Shown here: piece after piece, positions 32,423 to 40,355 of the stretch
Layout: each line of letters starts with the position of its first letter
Numbering within the stretch: the first letter of the stretch is position 1
From: an uncultured Rubrobacteraceae bacterium
GTDB lineage: Bacteria > Actinomycetota > Rubrobacteria > Rubrobacterales > Rubrobacteraceae
Length of the DNA: 64,000 nt
Assembly (NCBI GenBank): GCA_902806095.1
Contig: CADCVF010000024.1
Span: 1-64,000 of the forward strand
Direction: 5' to 3'
The notes under the pieces: generated by a model
Databases searched by the model: none
Told to the model about the DNA's origin: nothing
What the model saw: only the letters and a program-made list of their open reading frames with translations
Position numbers and translations under genes: made by a program

Positions 32423-34233
32423 ATGACGTCCATGAAGACTACCGTCGCCTACTGCCGGGTTTCCACGGACGAGCAGGCCCGCTCGGGCTATTCCATCGCC
32501 GACCAAGAGGAGGCGCTGCGAGCCTGGTGCACCGATAATCAGCACGAGCTCTTGGAAGTCGTGAAGGACGAGGGTCACTCGGGAGCGTACCTCGAAAGGC
32601 CCGGTCTGGATCGGGTACGCGACCTCGTGGAGGAAGGCGGGGTCTCGGTGGTCGTCGCCCAGGACGCCGACCGTATCACCCGCGAAGCACACCACCGGAT
32701 GCTCCTGCACGACGAGTTTGAGCGACGCGGTTGCAAGCTAATAGCTCTCGATGACTGGGGCGACGACAGCCACGAAGGACAGCTACTAAAGTTTATGAAG
32801 GGCTGGGTTTCGAAGGGTGAGCGCCTCAAAATCGCCTAGCGCACGCGCAGGGGGAGGCGGCAGAAGACCAAGCAGGGCTACCTCGTCGCTCCCTCGACTG
32901 TCCCTTTTGGCTTCAAGCTCAACGGGACTAGGGACGGATACATTGTGGACGAGGACCAGATGGCTGTCGTTCGGAGAATATTCCAGTTAGTCGCAGATGC
33001 TGCGAGCTTACACGGGGTCAAGCGCGTCCTTGAGAGGGAGGGGTGCCTTCGCCGTCCGGCGGCCAAGCCTGGAGTCGCTCGACCTTGCGCGTGTCCGTGA
33101 AGCGCGACGCCTATTTCCCGCACACCTGCTCCAAAGTCGCAGTGCTCGTGGCACCCGGCGTCGCCGAGCGGCTGGACCCGGAGCGAAGCTACGGCGTCTC
33201 GTGGGCGTCTCGCCACGACTGGAAGTTTCTGGGCCGCGAACGTCGCCCCGACGGGCGGTACCGCGACCGCCGCAAGCGCGGCGAGAAGCCTCGCGAGGAG
33301 TGGCTGGCACTCCCGACGCCCGACGCCGGCGTCCCGAGGGAGGTCGCCGAAAGGGCGCGCCGGAACGTGGAGCTCCGGGTCAGCCCGCATAAGAAGAACC
33401 GGAGATTCTGGGAGCTCTCGGGCGGAGTGCTTCGGTGCGCCGAGTGTGGGCGCGCCATGGTAGACCACACGGTCGCCCCGAAAGGGCGCAAGACTCATTA
33501 CTACTACGTGTGCCCCAAAAAGGTCGAGGAGGAACGGCGGTCGGCCTGCCCGAACCGCAACCACCGCGCTGGTGAGCTTGAGGGGCGGGTGCGCGACTTC
33601 GCCCTGCGACTCATCGAGAATCCCGACACCTTGCGCGAGCAGATCGAGCAGCAGGCGAGGGCCGAAAGAGAGTCCAAGCCGTGGCTGCGCGACGCGAGGG
33701 AGGCGGCAAGCGCTCGGGAGCGCCTCGCCAAGCTCGAAATAATGGAGGACAACTACCGCGACCAGCAGGCCGAGGGGCTCATCACGATGGCGAAGCTCTG
33801 CGAGAAGCTCGACGGGGTGCGCGAAGAGCGCGAGGGCCTGCAAGTGCGGCTCGCTATGCTCGCGGACGGGGAGAGCCGCCTGCGCGAGCTTGAGGAGCTT
33901 CCCCTGTTAGTCGAGGAGTACCTAAAGGACTTGCCGTACCTCGTGGACCGGATGCCGGTCATTCGTGAGTACGAGACCATAGGCGCAGAGCGCACCCCCG
34001 ACAACCCACTCGGGATCTACATGCTCACCCCCGAGAGGATCCGGCTCCTCCCCGAGGAAGAGGTCGCTAAGAGGAGGCGGGCCGCAGAGTCCGCGAGGGA
34101 CGCGAGGTTCCGGGAGCTTTATGCTATGCTCGGGCTTCGGGCGGCTATCCACGCCGATGGCACCCTGGATATAGCGGTGGGGGCCACCGGCGAAGCTACG
34201 AAGGGAGTTATGCCGTGCGACGGCTCAGGTTAA
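32423..34233 (+). pseudogene. Large serine recombinase (integrase), disrupted twice
   Basis: The N-terminal resolvase domain has the catalytic Ser in AYCRVSTDEQARSG near residue 14. A TAG at 32837-32839 interrupts it where related proteins read ERLKIAERTRRGRRQ. The frame continues through the recombinase domain (YLVAPSTVPFGFKLNG) until about 33040, where one G appears to be missing in a GGGG run; the +1 frame then gives VPSPSGGQAWSRSTLR, the zinc ribbon LRCAECGRAM...YYVCPKKV and a long coiled coil. The reading frame ends at TAA 34231-34233, of which two bases come from gatD. GGAG lies 8 bases before ATG 32423. Confidence 0.85.
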
Positions 34234-34260
34234 CCATCCACCACCTCTACGCCGACATGA
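34196..34260. other. attR fused to gatD
   Basis: The element half carries TTATG at 34208-34212 and CGACG at 34218-34222, then the core AGGTT at 34227-34231; gatD sequence AACCATCCACCACC follows. The spacing of TTATG and CGACG from the core centre equals that of their mirror images at attL. Confidence 0.72.
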
Positions 34261-34976
34261 TGAACCTCTACGGCGACAGGGGAAACGTAATCTCCATCAA
34301 GAAACGTTGCGAGTGGCGCGGCATTCCCGTGCAGGTCGTCGACGTTGGCCTCCAAGAGAGGATAAGGCCGACAGGCTGCGACCTCTTCCTCTTCGGTGGC
34401 GGCCAGGACAGGGAACAAGCACTGCTCGCAGAAGACCTCTCGGGCTCGAAGGGCGCGGACCTGAGGGCTATCGTGGAGGACGGCGGCGTGGTCCTCGGGG
34501 TGTGCGGCGGCCACCAGCTCATGGGCCACTCATACGAGACGCCCGAGGGCGAGGAGCTCCCCGGCGTCGGCATCTTCGACCTGCATACCGAGCCCAGGAA
34601 GGCTGACGAGGAGCGCCTGATCGGGAACGTGCTTGTCCGCGTCTTGGCCCCTGAGACCGGCGAGACGCACGAGATCGTCGGCTTCGAGAATCATGGCGGT
34701 CGCACCTACCTCGGTGAAGACGTGAAGCCCCTCGGCGAGGTCGTTGTAGGTTACGGCAACAACGGTAAAGACGGTACTGAGGGTGCACGCAGGCTCAACG
34801 CCTACGGCACCTACCTGCACGGCTCCTTGCTCCCCAAGAACCCCTGGCTCACAGACCAGCTAATCCTGAACGCCCTGCGTCGTGTAGACGAAAGCTTCGA
34901 GCTCGAACCCCTGGACGATACGATGGAGGGCATCGCTTTCTCGTCGGTGGCCGGCCGCGTGGCCGGCAGGCGGTAG
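34215..34976 (+). CDS. gatD: Lipid II isoglutaminyl synthase, GatD amidotransferase subunit
   Basis: A 253-residue class I glutamine amidotransferase. The nucleophile is Cys in GVCGGHQLMGHSYE near residue 97, and the catalytic His lies in TYLHGSLLPKN near residue 200. It supplies ammonia to MurT for amidation of D-Glu in the peptidoglycan stem. The start is GTG 34215 with AAGGGAG 8 bases upstream, both contributed by the integrated element; the first codons MRRLRL are therefore chimeric and the native start was probably TTG-AGG-TTA (MRL). It overlaps the recombinase end by 19 bases. It must now be transcribed from inside the element rather than from murT. Confidence 0.92.
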   Translation: MRRLRLTIHHLYADMMNLYGDRGNVISIKKRCEWRGIPVQVVDVGLQERIRPTGCDLFLFGGGQDREQALLAEDLSGSKGADLRAIVEDGGVVLGVCGGHQLMGHSYETPEGEELPGVGIFDLHTEPRKADEERLIGNVLVRVLAPETGETHEIVGFENHGGRTYLGEDVKPLGEVVVGYGNNGKDGTEGARRLNAYGTYLHGSLLPKNPWLTDQLILNALRRVDESFELEPLDDTMEGIAFSSVAGRVAGRR

Positions 34977-35021
34977 GGTTGGAAGGCAAGGTCGACAGAG
35001 CCAGCGATTATCGGCGAGGTT

Positions 35022-35939
35022 TCAATCGCACCGCTTCCTATCCACCATAAGGACGCCTATGCTGCAGACGAGGATCAGCAACGCTCCGGTCAGCGTGCTC
35101 GGGGTGAACGTCTCTCCGAAGAGCAGCAGCAGAGCCGTGGACAGGAGCGCCGTGGCGTACCCCAGTGGGGCTAGCCTCTTCGCTCCTCCCCCTGACATTG
35201 CCACCCTCCACAGCGCAAAGCCCCCGACCATCGGCCCGACGCCGGCGTAGACCGAAGCCACCCATGCGCCCCTGCCCACCCACGCCCAGGGAGCGAAACC
35301 GCCGACGCAGAGCGCTAGGGCGAAGACCATCCCGAAACCCGTCGCGGGCAACAGGAAGGTATCCGTGGGGACGCGCGAACGGCCGGAGGCGACTGTGTAG
35401 AAGGTCATGCATACCGCCGAAGCCAGGGCCGCGACGTATCCGACCGTCGCGCCGCCGGCGGAACCGAGATCGGTCCCGGAGCCCAGGATAAGCGCGACGC
35501 CAGCGAAGCCGACCATCGCCAGTGGCACCCCGGCCAACGCCTGGCGGCTACGGTAGGCGAGCGCGGCCCAGAGCACGGCGAAGAGCGGCCAGCCGTAGGC
35601 GAGAACGTTGGCCTCGAAGATCGGGGCCGTGGCGAAGGCCAGGTACTGGAGGAAGACGGTCCCCGCGAGGCCAACCACCCCGACGATCACCCCGCCCAAA
35701 ACGTCCGGCCAGGCTAACGAAGCCCGTGCGACGGTCTCACCCACCCTCGCCGAGCGTGCCACCCGCAGCGTCGCAAGCGATGCTGTCGCCGCGCCGAACT
35801 GAAGGGCGAGCACCTGGACCACCCCGAGCTCGGCCAGCGCGAACTTCGCCGCCAGTGCGTTGGTCGACCACAGCGCGACCGCCGCGAAGGCGGCGGCGAC
35901 CCCCGTCGGGACCACACCGTTGCAAAGTCGCTCCCTCAT
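35022..35939 (-). CDS. EamA/DMT family exporter
   Basis: A 305-residue protein with ten hydrophobic segments in two EamA repeats (first half to about residue 145, second ending in a short basic tail). Typical features are ALWSTNALAAKFALAE at the start and LSTALLLLFGETF near the end. Such proteins export amino acids, metabolites or drugs. The ATG lacks a ribosome binding site, and TATAAC lies 8 bases upstream, so the transcript may be leaderless. It is divergent from an ArsR-type regulator with a shared operator-like dyad. Confidence 0.85.
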   Translation of the reverse strand: MRERLCNGVVPTGVAAAFAAVALWSTNALAAKFALAELGVVQVLALQFGAATASLATLRVARSARVGETVARASLAWPDVLGGVIVGVVGLAGTVFLQYLAFATAPIFEANVLAYGWPLFAVLWAALAYRSRQALAGVPLAMVGFAGVALILGSGTDLGSAGGATVGYVAALASAVCMTFYTVASGRSRVPTDTFLLPATGFGMVFALALCVGGFAPWAWVGRGAWVASVYAGVGPMVGGFALWRVAMSGGGAKRLAPLGYATALLSTALLLLFGETFTPSTLTGALLILVCSIGVLMVDRKRCD

Positions 35940-35949
35940 GAGGCCAGGT

Positions 35950-36003
35950 TATATAGCACATTGGCTAAATAGCAAATTAGCTATATACGACACACGCTAT
36001 ACT
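35950..36003. promoter_or_regulatory. Shared operator/promoter of the EamA-ArsR pair
   Basis: TATATAGC (35950-35957) and GCTATATA (35980-35987) form an inverted repeat; inside it lies GGCTAAATAGC (35963-35973) with its own dyad. The left arm overlaps the TATATA/TATAAC -10 of the exporter, and TATACT at 35998-36003 is the -10 of the regulator, 7 bases before its ATG. This fits autorepression and derepression of the exporter by the ArsR protein. Confidence 0.55.
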
Positions 36004-36010
36004 ATCCGGG

Positions 36011-36313
36011 ATGGAGGAGGTAGAAGTTGCCAAAGCACTTGCGTCCGGAATTCGTATGCGGATTCTGCGGTGGCTGCGCGACCCTGAAGAGAACTTCGAG
36101 TCTCGGGTGGACGGCGACTTGACCGAAGACGGGGTTTGCGTCAGTCTGATCGCCGCGAGAGCAGGGGTTTCGCAACCTACAGTTTCGAGACACTTGTCTG
36201 TGCTCAAGAGGGCGGGATTGGTGGAGACCAGGCGCGTTGCGCAGCGTAACTACCATCGGCGCGACGAGGCCGGGATAGAGGAGGCGAAGCGGCTTCTGTC
36301 ACAGGGGCTCTGA
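36011..36313 (+). CDS. ArsR/SmtB-type winged-helix regulator
   Basis: A 100-residue protein with ALASGIRMRILRWL at the start and the recognition helix region VSQPTVSRHLSVLKRAGLVE near residue 55, characteristic of ArsR-type regulators. No CxC metal site of the ArsR/CadC kind is visible, so the inducer need not be a metal. The ATG directly follows the -10 region (leaderless); GGAGGAGG lies after the start codon, not before it. It probably represses the divergent exporter. Confidence 0.82.
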   Translation: MEEVEVAKALASGIRMRILRWLRDPEENFESRVDGDLTEDGVCVSLIAARAGVSQPTVSRHLSVLKRAGLVETRRVAQRNYHRRDEAGIEEAKRLLSQGL

Positions 36314-36474
36314 ATATCCAGAAGGTCTTCGTCGATGGCCCCGACGTGCTGACGTGGTACGATCTACACACGACTGTCGCTTCTCCCGTGCCCGTTGCTA
36401 ACTGGCTACACGTCGAGAATGGCAAGGTCACATCGCTGCGGGTGGCCTTCGACGCCCGCGAACTCGCTCCTTGA
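36313..36474 (+). pseudogene. C-terminal fragment of a SnoaL/NTF2-like protein
   Basis: Directly after the ArsR stop a frame encodes VLTWYDLHTTVASPVPVANW followed by LHVENGKVTSLRVAFDARE and TGA. This is the C-terminal half of a SnoaL-like (nuclear transport factor 2) domain; no start codon or N-terminal half precedes it. Probably the remains of a longer gene whose front was deleted. Confidence 0.5.
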
Positions 36475-36634
36475 AACCAAAGAGTAACTCCTTGGCATGG
36501 ACGGATTCCCGTGTCTCTGGAAGCCCGGCCTATCGTAGCGGCCCGTTGCTATCTGGTATGCCGGAAGCATACTGGCGCCGCGTAAATGGTCCTAAAGTCG
36601 GGAAAGGTATCAGAAACCAGGTGGAGGTGCACAG

Positions 36635-37675
36635 ATGCGCAGGATCTATGCTGCGATGGAAGACGAGTTGCTAGTGATCGACGCTGCGGAACGCCCGCGG
36701 GCCGAGCGCCGACTGGACGGTTCCAAGCCCCAGTGCCTCGCAGCAGACCCCGGAAGGCCGGAGCTACTCTACTGCGGCACGGCGGAGAGAGGGCTGTGGC
36801 GCAGCCCCGATGCTGGTGCTGAGTGGGAGCCCGTCGGGGACGGTATATCCTACGCAAACGTGACGGCTGTAGCGGTTAGCGCGGTGGAGCACGCGAACGG
36901 GAGCAGCATCGTCTACGCGGGGACTGAGCCTAGCGCGCTGTTCCGGTCGGAGGACGGCGGCGACTCCTGGCAGGAGCTCGAAGGTATGCGCCGGTTGCCT
37001 TCCTCCTCGGAATGGAGTTTCCCGCCGAAGCCCTGGACCAGTCACGTGCGCTGGATCTCCCCCGACCCCGCTGTGCCAGGTCGCCTGTTCGTGTGCATCG
37101 AGGCCGGCGCCCTAATACGGAGCCACGATGGGGGAGAGACCTGGGTAGACAGGGTCAGCGAAGGCCCCATCGACACCCACACCCTGGCCGTCCGCGAAGA
37201 CGCTCCGGGTCGCCTCTACTCCGCGGCGGGCGACGGATACTTCTCTGCGGGAGGGGGCTATCTGGAGAGCCTGGACGGGGGCGACTCCTGGGAACGGCAC
37301 TCAGAGGGCCTCACCCACCCCTACCTCTGGGGCCTGGCCGTGGACCCGGCAGACCCCGAGACCGTACTGGTCTCCGCGGCAAAGAGTCCCATGCAGGCCC
37401 ACTCTGCGGGCGCCGCGGAGTCCACCATCTATCGCAGGGAGGACGGAGGAGTGTGGCAAGAGGTGCGCGGCGGCTTGCCGGACACGGAGGGAACGCTCGC
37501 CTCGGTGCTCGAGGCCGACAATGCAGGGTCCGGCGTCTTCTACGCGCTCAACAACCACGGGCTCTACCGCTCCCTCGACGGGGGGAACAAGTGGGAGCGT
37601 CTGGAGGTACCATGGCCGGAGCACTATCTGCGGCAGCATCCACAGGCCCTCCTGGTCACGGAAAACCCCTGGTAG
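36635..37675 (+). CDS. BNR/Asp-box repeat beta-propeller protein
   Basis: A 346-residue protein with repeated Asp-box motifs: SEDGGDSWQEL near residue 109, SHDGGETWVD near residue 167, SLDGGDSWERH near residue 215 and SLDGGNKWERL near residue 317. The spacing fits a BNR or Vps10-type beta propeller, as in sialidase-like and photosystem-assembly-like proteins. No signal peptide, so it is likely cytoplasmic. GGAGGTG lies upstream of the ATG. TTGCTA (36546) and CATACT (36568) with 16 bases between may be its promoter. No catalytic residues can be assigned. Confidence 0.75.
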   Translation: MRRIYAAMEDELLVIDAAERPRAERRLDGSKPQCLAADPGRPELLYCGTAERGLWRSPDAGAEWEPVGDGISYANVTAVAVSAVEHANGSSIVYAGTEPSALFRSEDGGDSWQELEGMRRLPSSSEWSFPPKPWTSHVRWISPDPAVPGRLFVCIEAGALIRSHDGGETWVDRVSEGPIDTHTLAVREDAPGRLYSAAGDGYFSAGGGYLESLDGGDSWERHSEGLTHPYLWGLAVDPADPETVLVSAAKSPMQAHSAGAAESTIYRREDGGVWQEVRGGLPDTEGTLASVLEADNAGSGVFYALNNHGLYRSLDGGNKWERLEVPWPEHYLRQHPQALLVTENPW

Positions 37676-37915
37676 TCTTGCGCGCGTTGCCGAAACACGA
37701 AGGTCCGAAATCCCGCGCGACTCTTCTTCGGGGACCTGGGCATCGAGAATCCGCACCTCGCTACCGCGGGCTAGAGAGACGTCAAATAACCGTTATCATG
37801 CCTACTCAGAGCAGGCTGCAATGAGGTTGAGAACCTCTCTGCAAGCATTTCGCTTGTTCTTGCTGATGCCTGTGGCCTGCGGTCCACAAGAGGCGCAGCC
37901 TCTGTGCGAACCGCT

Positions 37916-38623
37916 CTAGAAGCTCTCCACTGCGGGCCTTAGATCCAGCTCCAGAGTCCAGGTTGTACGGTCCTGCGAGTGGAGTAGCCAGTAGGTTTCG
38001 GCGATGGCATCGGGGGAGAGCAGGGTGTGCTCCTCGCGATCGGGTGACATCTCTTGGATACTTGGTGTGTTTATCTGGCCGTCTATGATGACGTGCGCGA
38101 CGTGTATGCCCTGCGGCCCGAACTCCCGCGCCATGGACTGCGCCAGCGCCCTCAAGCCGAACTTGCCGACCGCGAGTGCCGAGAACCTGGCCTTGCCACG
38201 CAGCGCTGCTGAGGCGCCCGTCAACAGGATGGTTCCATGCCCGGCCTCGACCATCGCAGGCAGCACCTCACGCGCGGCGTAGAAGGCCCCGGCGCAGTTG
38301 GCCCTGAAGCACTCGTCGAACTGCGCGGGCGAAACCTCGAGAACACCGCCCATCTGGAAGGCGCCGGCGTTGTAGACGAAGACTTCGGGGTCGCCGAGAT
38401 CGTTACGTACCCGCTCGAATGATGCTGCGACCGAGCCTGAGTCAGTGGCATCGGTGGAGACGGGTAGCGCCTCGCCTCCGCTGGCCTCGATCTCCTCCCT
38501 CACCGCCGCTACGCTCTCCGCCCTGCGCGCCATGAGGGCCACGGCGTAGCCTTCGCCAGCGAAGCGCCGGGCGATAGCCGCGCCGAGCCCAGGACCAACT
38601 CCAAGGACCGCCGCCACCTTCAT
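37916..38623 (-). CDS. Short-chain dehydrogenase/reductase
   Basis: A 235-residue SDR with a shortened glycine motif AVLGVGPGLGAAIARRF at the start and NAG in VYNAGAFQM. The usual YxxxK is replaced: the region reads ARFSALAVGKFGLRALA, so the catalytic Tyr is absent while the Lys remains. It may be a divergent or non-classical SDR. GGAGAGGAG precedes ATG 38623. The start overlaps the stop of a fuconate dehydratase remnant (ATGA), and the gene ends a minus-strand operon. Confidence 0.78.
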   Translation of the reverse strand: MKVAAVLGVGPGLGAAIARRFAGEGYAVALMARRAESVAAVREEIEASGGEALPVSTDATDSGSVAASFERVRNDLGDPEVFVYNAGAFQMGGVLEVSPAQFDECFRANCAGAFYAAREVLPAMVEAGHGTILLTGASAALRGKARFSALAVGKFGLRALAQSMAREFGPQGIHVAHVIIDGQINTPSIQEMSPDREEHTLLSPDAIAETYWLLHSQDRTTWTLELDLRPAVESF

Positions 38624-38865
38624 ACGTTGCTCCTCTCCCTCTCTGTCCACGCACTGCGGGACGGGAACATGGCTGCGACGCACAGCTCGCTAGCGCGCCT
38701 GATGGTGGAGGTGAGGCTGTGGCCTTCGAGGTTAGTCTCCGTCCTCAGGATCGCGTAAGCGGCCGAATAGTCGGGGGCCTGGTTCATGCTGTCTGAGCCC
38801 TCGCGATTCTCGGATGTGGGAAAGCGGATGTCGCGGGCGACTACCCTGTTTATGGTGGTGGGCAT
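38620..38865 (-). pseudogene. N-terminal remnant of L-fuconate dehydratase (enolase superfamily)
   Basis: The first 66 residues match the N-terminus of FucD-type dehydratases: VVARDIRFPTS, GSDSMNQAPDYSAAYAILRT and LEGHSLTSTI in order, then ELCVAA. After that the frame diverges and stops at 38620, leaving less than a fifth of the normal about 430 residues. The catalytic barrel is missing. The stop overlaps the next start as ATGA, so the deletion left an in-frame linkage to the downstream SDR. Confidence 0.7.
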
Positions 38866-38875
38866 ATTGTCTACC

Positions 38876-39517
38876 TCACTTATCGAGCGGCTTCTTTGCC
38901 AGGATCCACAGCCAGGTCTCGTCGTCTCCGCTACCCTTACCGGTGCGCGCCTCGGTGGAGACGATCTCGAAGCCGGCGTTGCGCAGCATCTCTAGGTTAG
39001 TCTCCCAGCCGTAGTGACTCCACCGCATGGGCGCGCCCCAGTCCTCCCAGTCCTCCTCCTCGCCATCCCACTCGCCCGTGGCCCAGTTGGCCAGAAAAGG
39101 TCCGCCGGGACCGAGCCAGCGGTGGATGCTTTCTAGGAGCGCGGGTTGATCCTCTCGGGGCACGTGGATGATGGAACTGAAGGCCACTACCGCGTCGAAG
39201 GTTTCAGGTCCAAAGTCCAACTCCGTCATGTCGGCCCTGATGAATGTAGCCGTAGAAGCATGCTGCCGGGCCAGCTCCAGTTGTCTGGCCGAGAAGTCCA
39301 CACCTGTGACGGTGAACCCTCTGTCAGCGAGCCAGCGTGTTACAGGCACACCAGCGCCGCAACCAAGATCGAGCACGGTGGCTTCCTGTTGCAGGAGGGA
39401 GGCGAGATCCTCCAGGGCCGCCAGTGCAAGCGGGTCTTCGGGATCTTTGGTGGCCAGATATTGTTCCGCCATCTGGTCGTAGCCTGACTCGACCGTGCGC
39501 CTGTGGGCCCAGCTCAC
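38876..39517 (-). CDS. Class I SAM-dependent methyltransferase
   Basis: A 213-residue protein with LDLGCGAGVPVTRWLADRG near residue 50 (motif I), GVDFSARQLELAR and a DAVVAFSSIIHVPR motif. GTG 39517 overlaps the upstream SDR stop as GTGA, indicating translational coupling. The substrate is unknown; a later ATG at residue 16 is possible. Lies in a sugar-catabolic operon but need not share its role. Confidence 0.78.
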   Translation of the reverse strand: MSWAHRRTVESGYDQMAEQYLATKDPEDPLALAALEDLASLLQQEATVLDLGCGAGVPVTRWLADRGFTVTGVDFSARQLELARQHASTATFIRADMTELDFGPETFDAVVAFSSIIHVPREDQPALLESIHRWLGPGGPFLANWATGEWDGEEEDWEDWGAPMRWSHYGWETNLEMLRNAGFEIVSTEARTGKGSGDDETWLWILAKKPLDK

Positions 39518-40269
39518 CTGGCCGTCACGCCCCCGTCCACGACCATGCACGCCCCTATCACCGATGCCGATTCATCTGAGGCGAGGTAGGCCGCCATCGC
39601 GGCGATCTCCTCGGGTGCGACGAACCGGCCGTGCGGCTGGCGGGCTTGCATATTCCGGCGCGCCTCTTCTGGATCGTCGTAGCCCGCTGTGATGCGGCCG
39701 ATCCAGGGAGTATCCACGGTGCCAGGAGCTATGCAATTTACCCTCACGCCTTCTTCCACGTGGTCGATGGCAGCGGCGCGGGTGATGGCGAGGATCGCAC
39801 CCTTCGCAGCGCTGTAGACGGCCCTGTCGGCTATCCCGACGAGCGCGGCAACCGACGATAGATTGATAACCGACCCGCCCCCCGAGTCCCTGATGGCCGG
39901 GATGGCATGCTTCATCCCGAAAAACGTGCCTCTGAGGCACACGTCCATGACCCTCTCGTAGTCCTCTTCCGAGGTATTGGTGGTGGTGCCGGCTACGCCT
40001 ATTCCCGCGTTGTTGACCATAATGTCGAGGCCACCCCACTCCTCGACCGCTGTTCCTACCAGTGCCTCGACCTCGCTCGAGTCGGCGACGTCAGTCTTGC
40101 GGATCAGGGTCTCGCCTCCGGCTTCGGACGCCACATTCGTGGCCGCCTCCTCGTCCACATCCGAGATGACTACGCGCGCTCCCTCCTCGGCGAGCCTGAG
40201 GACTATGGCGCGGCCGATGCCGGAGCCTGCGCCCGTGACTATGGCCCTCTTCCCTCTAAGCCGTTCCAT
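39514..40269 (-). CDS. SDR family oxidoreductase, sugar dehydrogenase type
   Basis: A 251-residue classical SDR with VTGAGSGIGRAIVLRLAEEG at residues 11-30, NNAGIGVAG, catalytic YSAAKGAI near residue 152 and the terminal GGVTAR. Such enzymes oxidise sugars or 2-keto-3-deoxy sugar acids with NAD(P). ATG 40269 has GGGGGTGAG upstream. A TATACT-like box on this strand lies in the divergent intergenic region. With the fuconate dehydratase remnant downstream, an ancestral fuconate-type pathway is a reasonable guess. Confidence 0.88.
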   Translation of the reverse strand: MERLRGKRAIVTGAGSGIGRAIVLRLAEEGARVVISDVDEEAATNVASEAGGETLIRKTDVADSSEVEALVGTAVEEWGGLDIMVNNAGIGVAGTTTNTSEEDYERVMDVCLRGTFFGMKHAIPAIRDSGGGSVINLSSVAALVGIADRAVYSAAKGAILAITRAAAIDHVEEGVRVNCIAPGTVDTPWIGRITAGYDDPEEARRNMQARQPHGRFVAPEEIAAMAAYLASDESASVIGACMVVDGGVTAR

Positions 40270-40298
40270 CTCACCCCCGAATACGTAGGAACGATCAG

Positions 40299-40304
40299 TA
40301 TAAT
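40299..40304. promoter_or_regulatory. Divergent promoter boxes between SDR and cupin genes
   Basis: TATAAT at 40299-40304 is a consensus -10 for the plus strand; the complementary strand reads ATTATACT at the same place and serves the minus strand. No clear -35 boxes. The region is 86 bases long. Confidence 0.45.
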
Positions 40305-40355
40305 GACGCCCTGACCAGTGGCGCAAACGCGTCGCTCGCAGGGAAAGGAGTCGCT

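Larger units (their letters stand above)
27030..34231. mobile_element. Serine-integrase integrative element inserted at the start of gatD
   Basis: The element lies between two copies of AGGTT (27030-27034 and 34227-34231), giving an insert of 7197 bases. Joining the left flank to the right flank restores a ribosome binding site AAGGGAGGAGCG, a TTG start and a GatD N-terminus MRLTIHHLYADMMNLYGDRG, as expected for an uninterrupted gatD. The right end carries a large serine recombinase gene reading outward. Cargo: truncated metallophosphatase, methyltransferase, small winged-helix-like and zinc proteins, MpaB-like oxygenase, remnants and a CGCG/GHD small protein. Joining the inner ends gives an attP with clear dyad symmetry. 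The recombinase is broken, so the element is probably immobile. Confidence 0.78.

Noticed and set aside
32837-32839. Programmed readthrough or frameshift to make an intact integrase
   Set aside because: Two different recoding events would be needed and no stimulatory structure is evident; decay is simpler.
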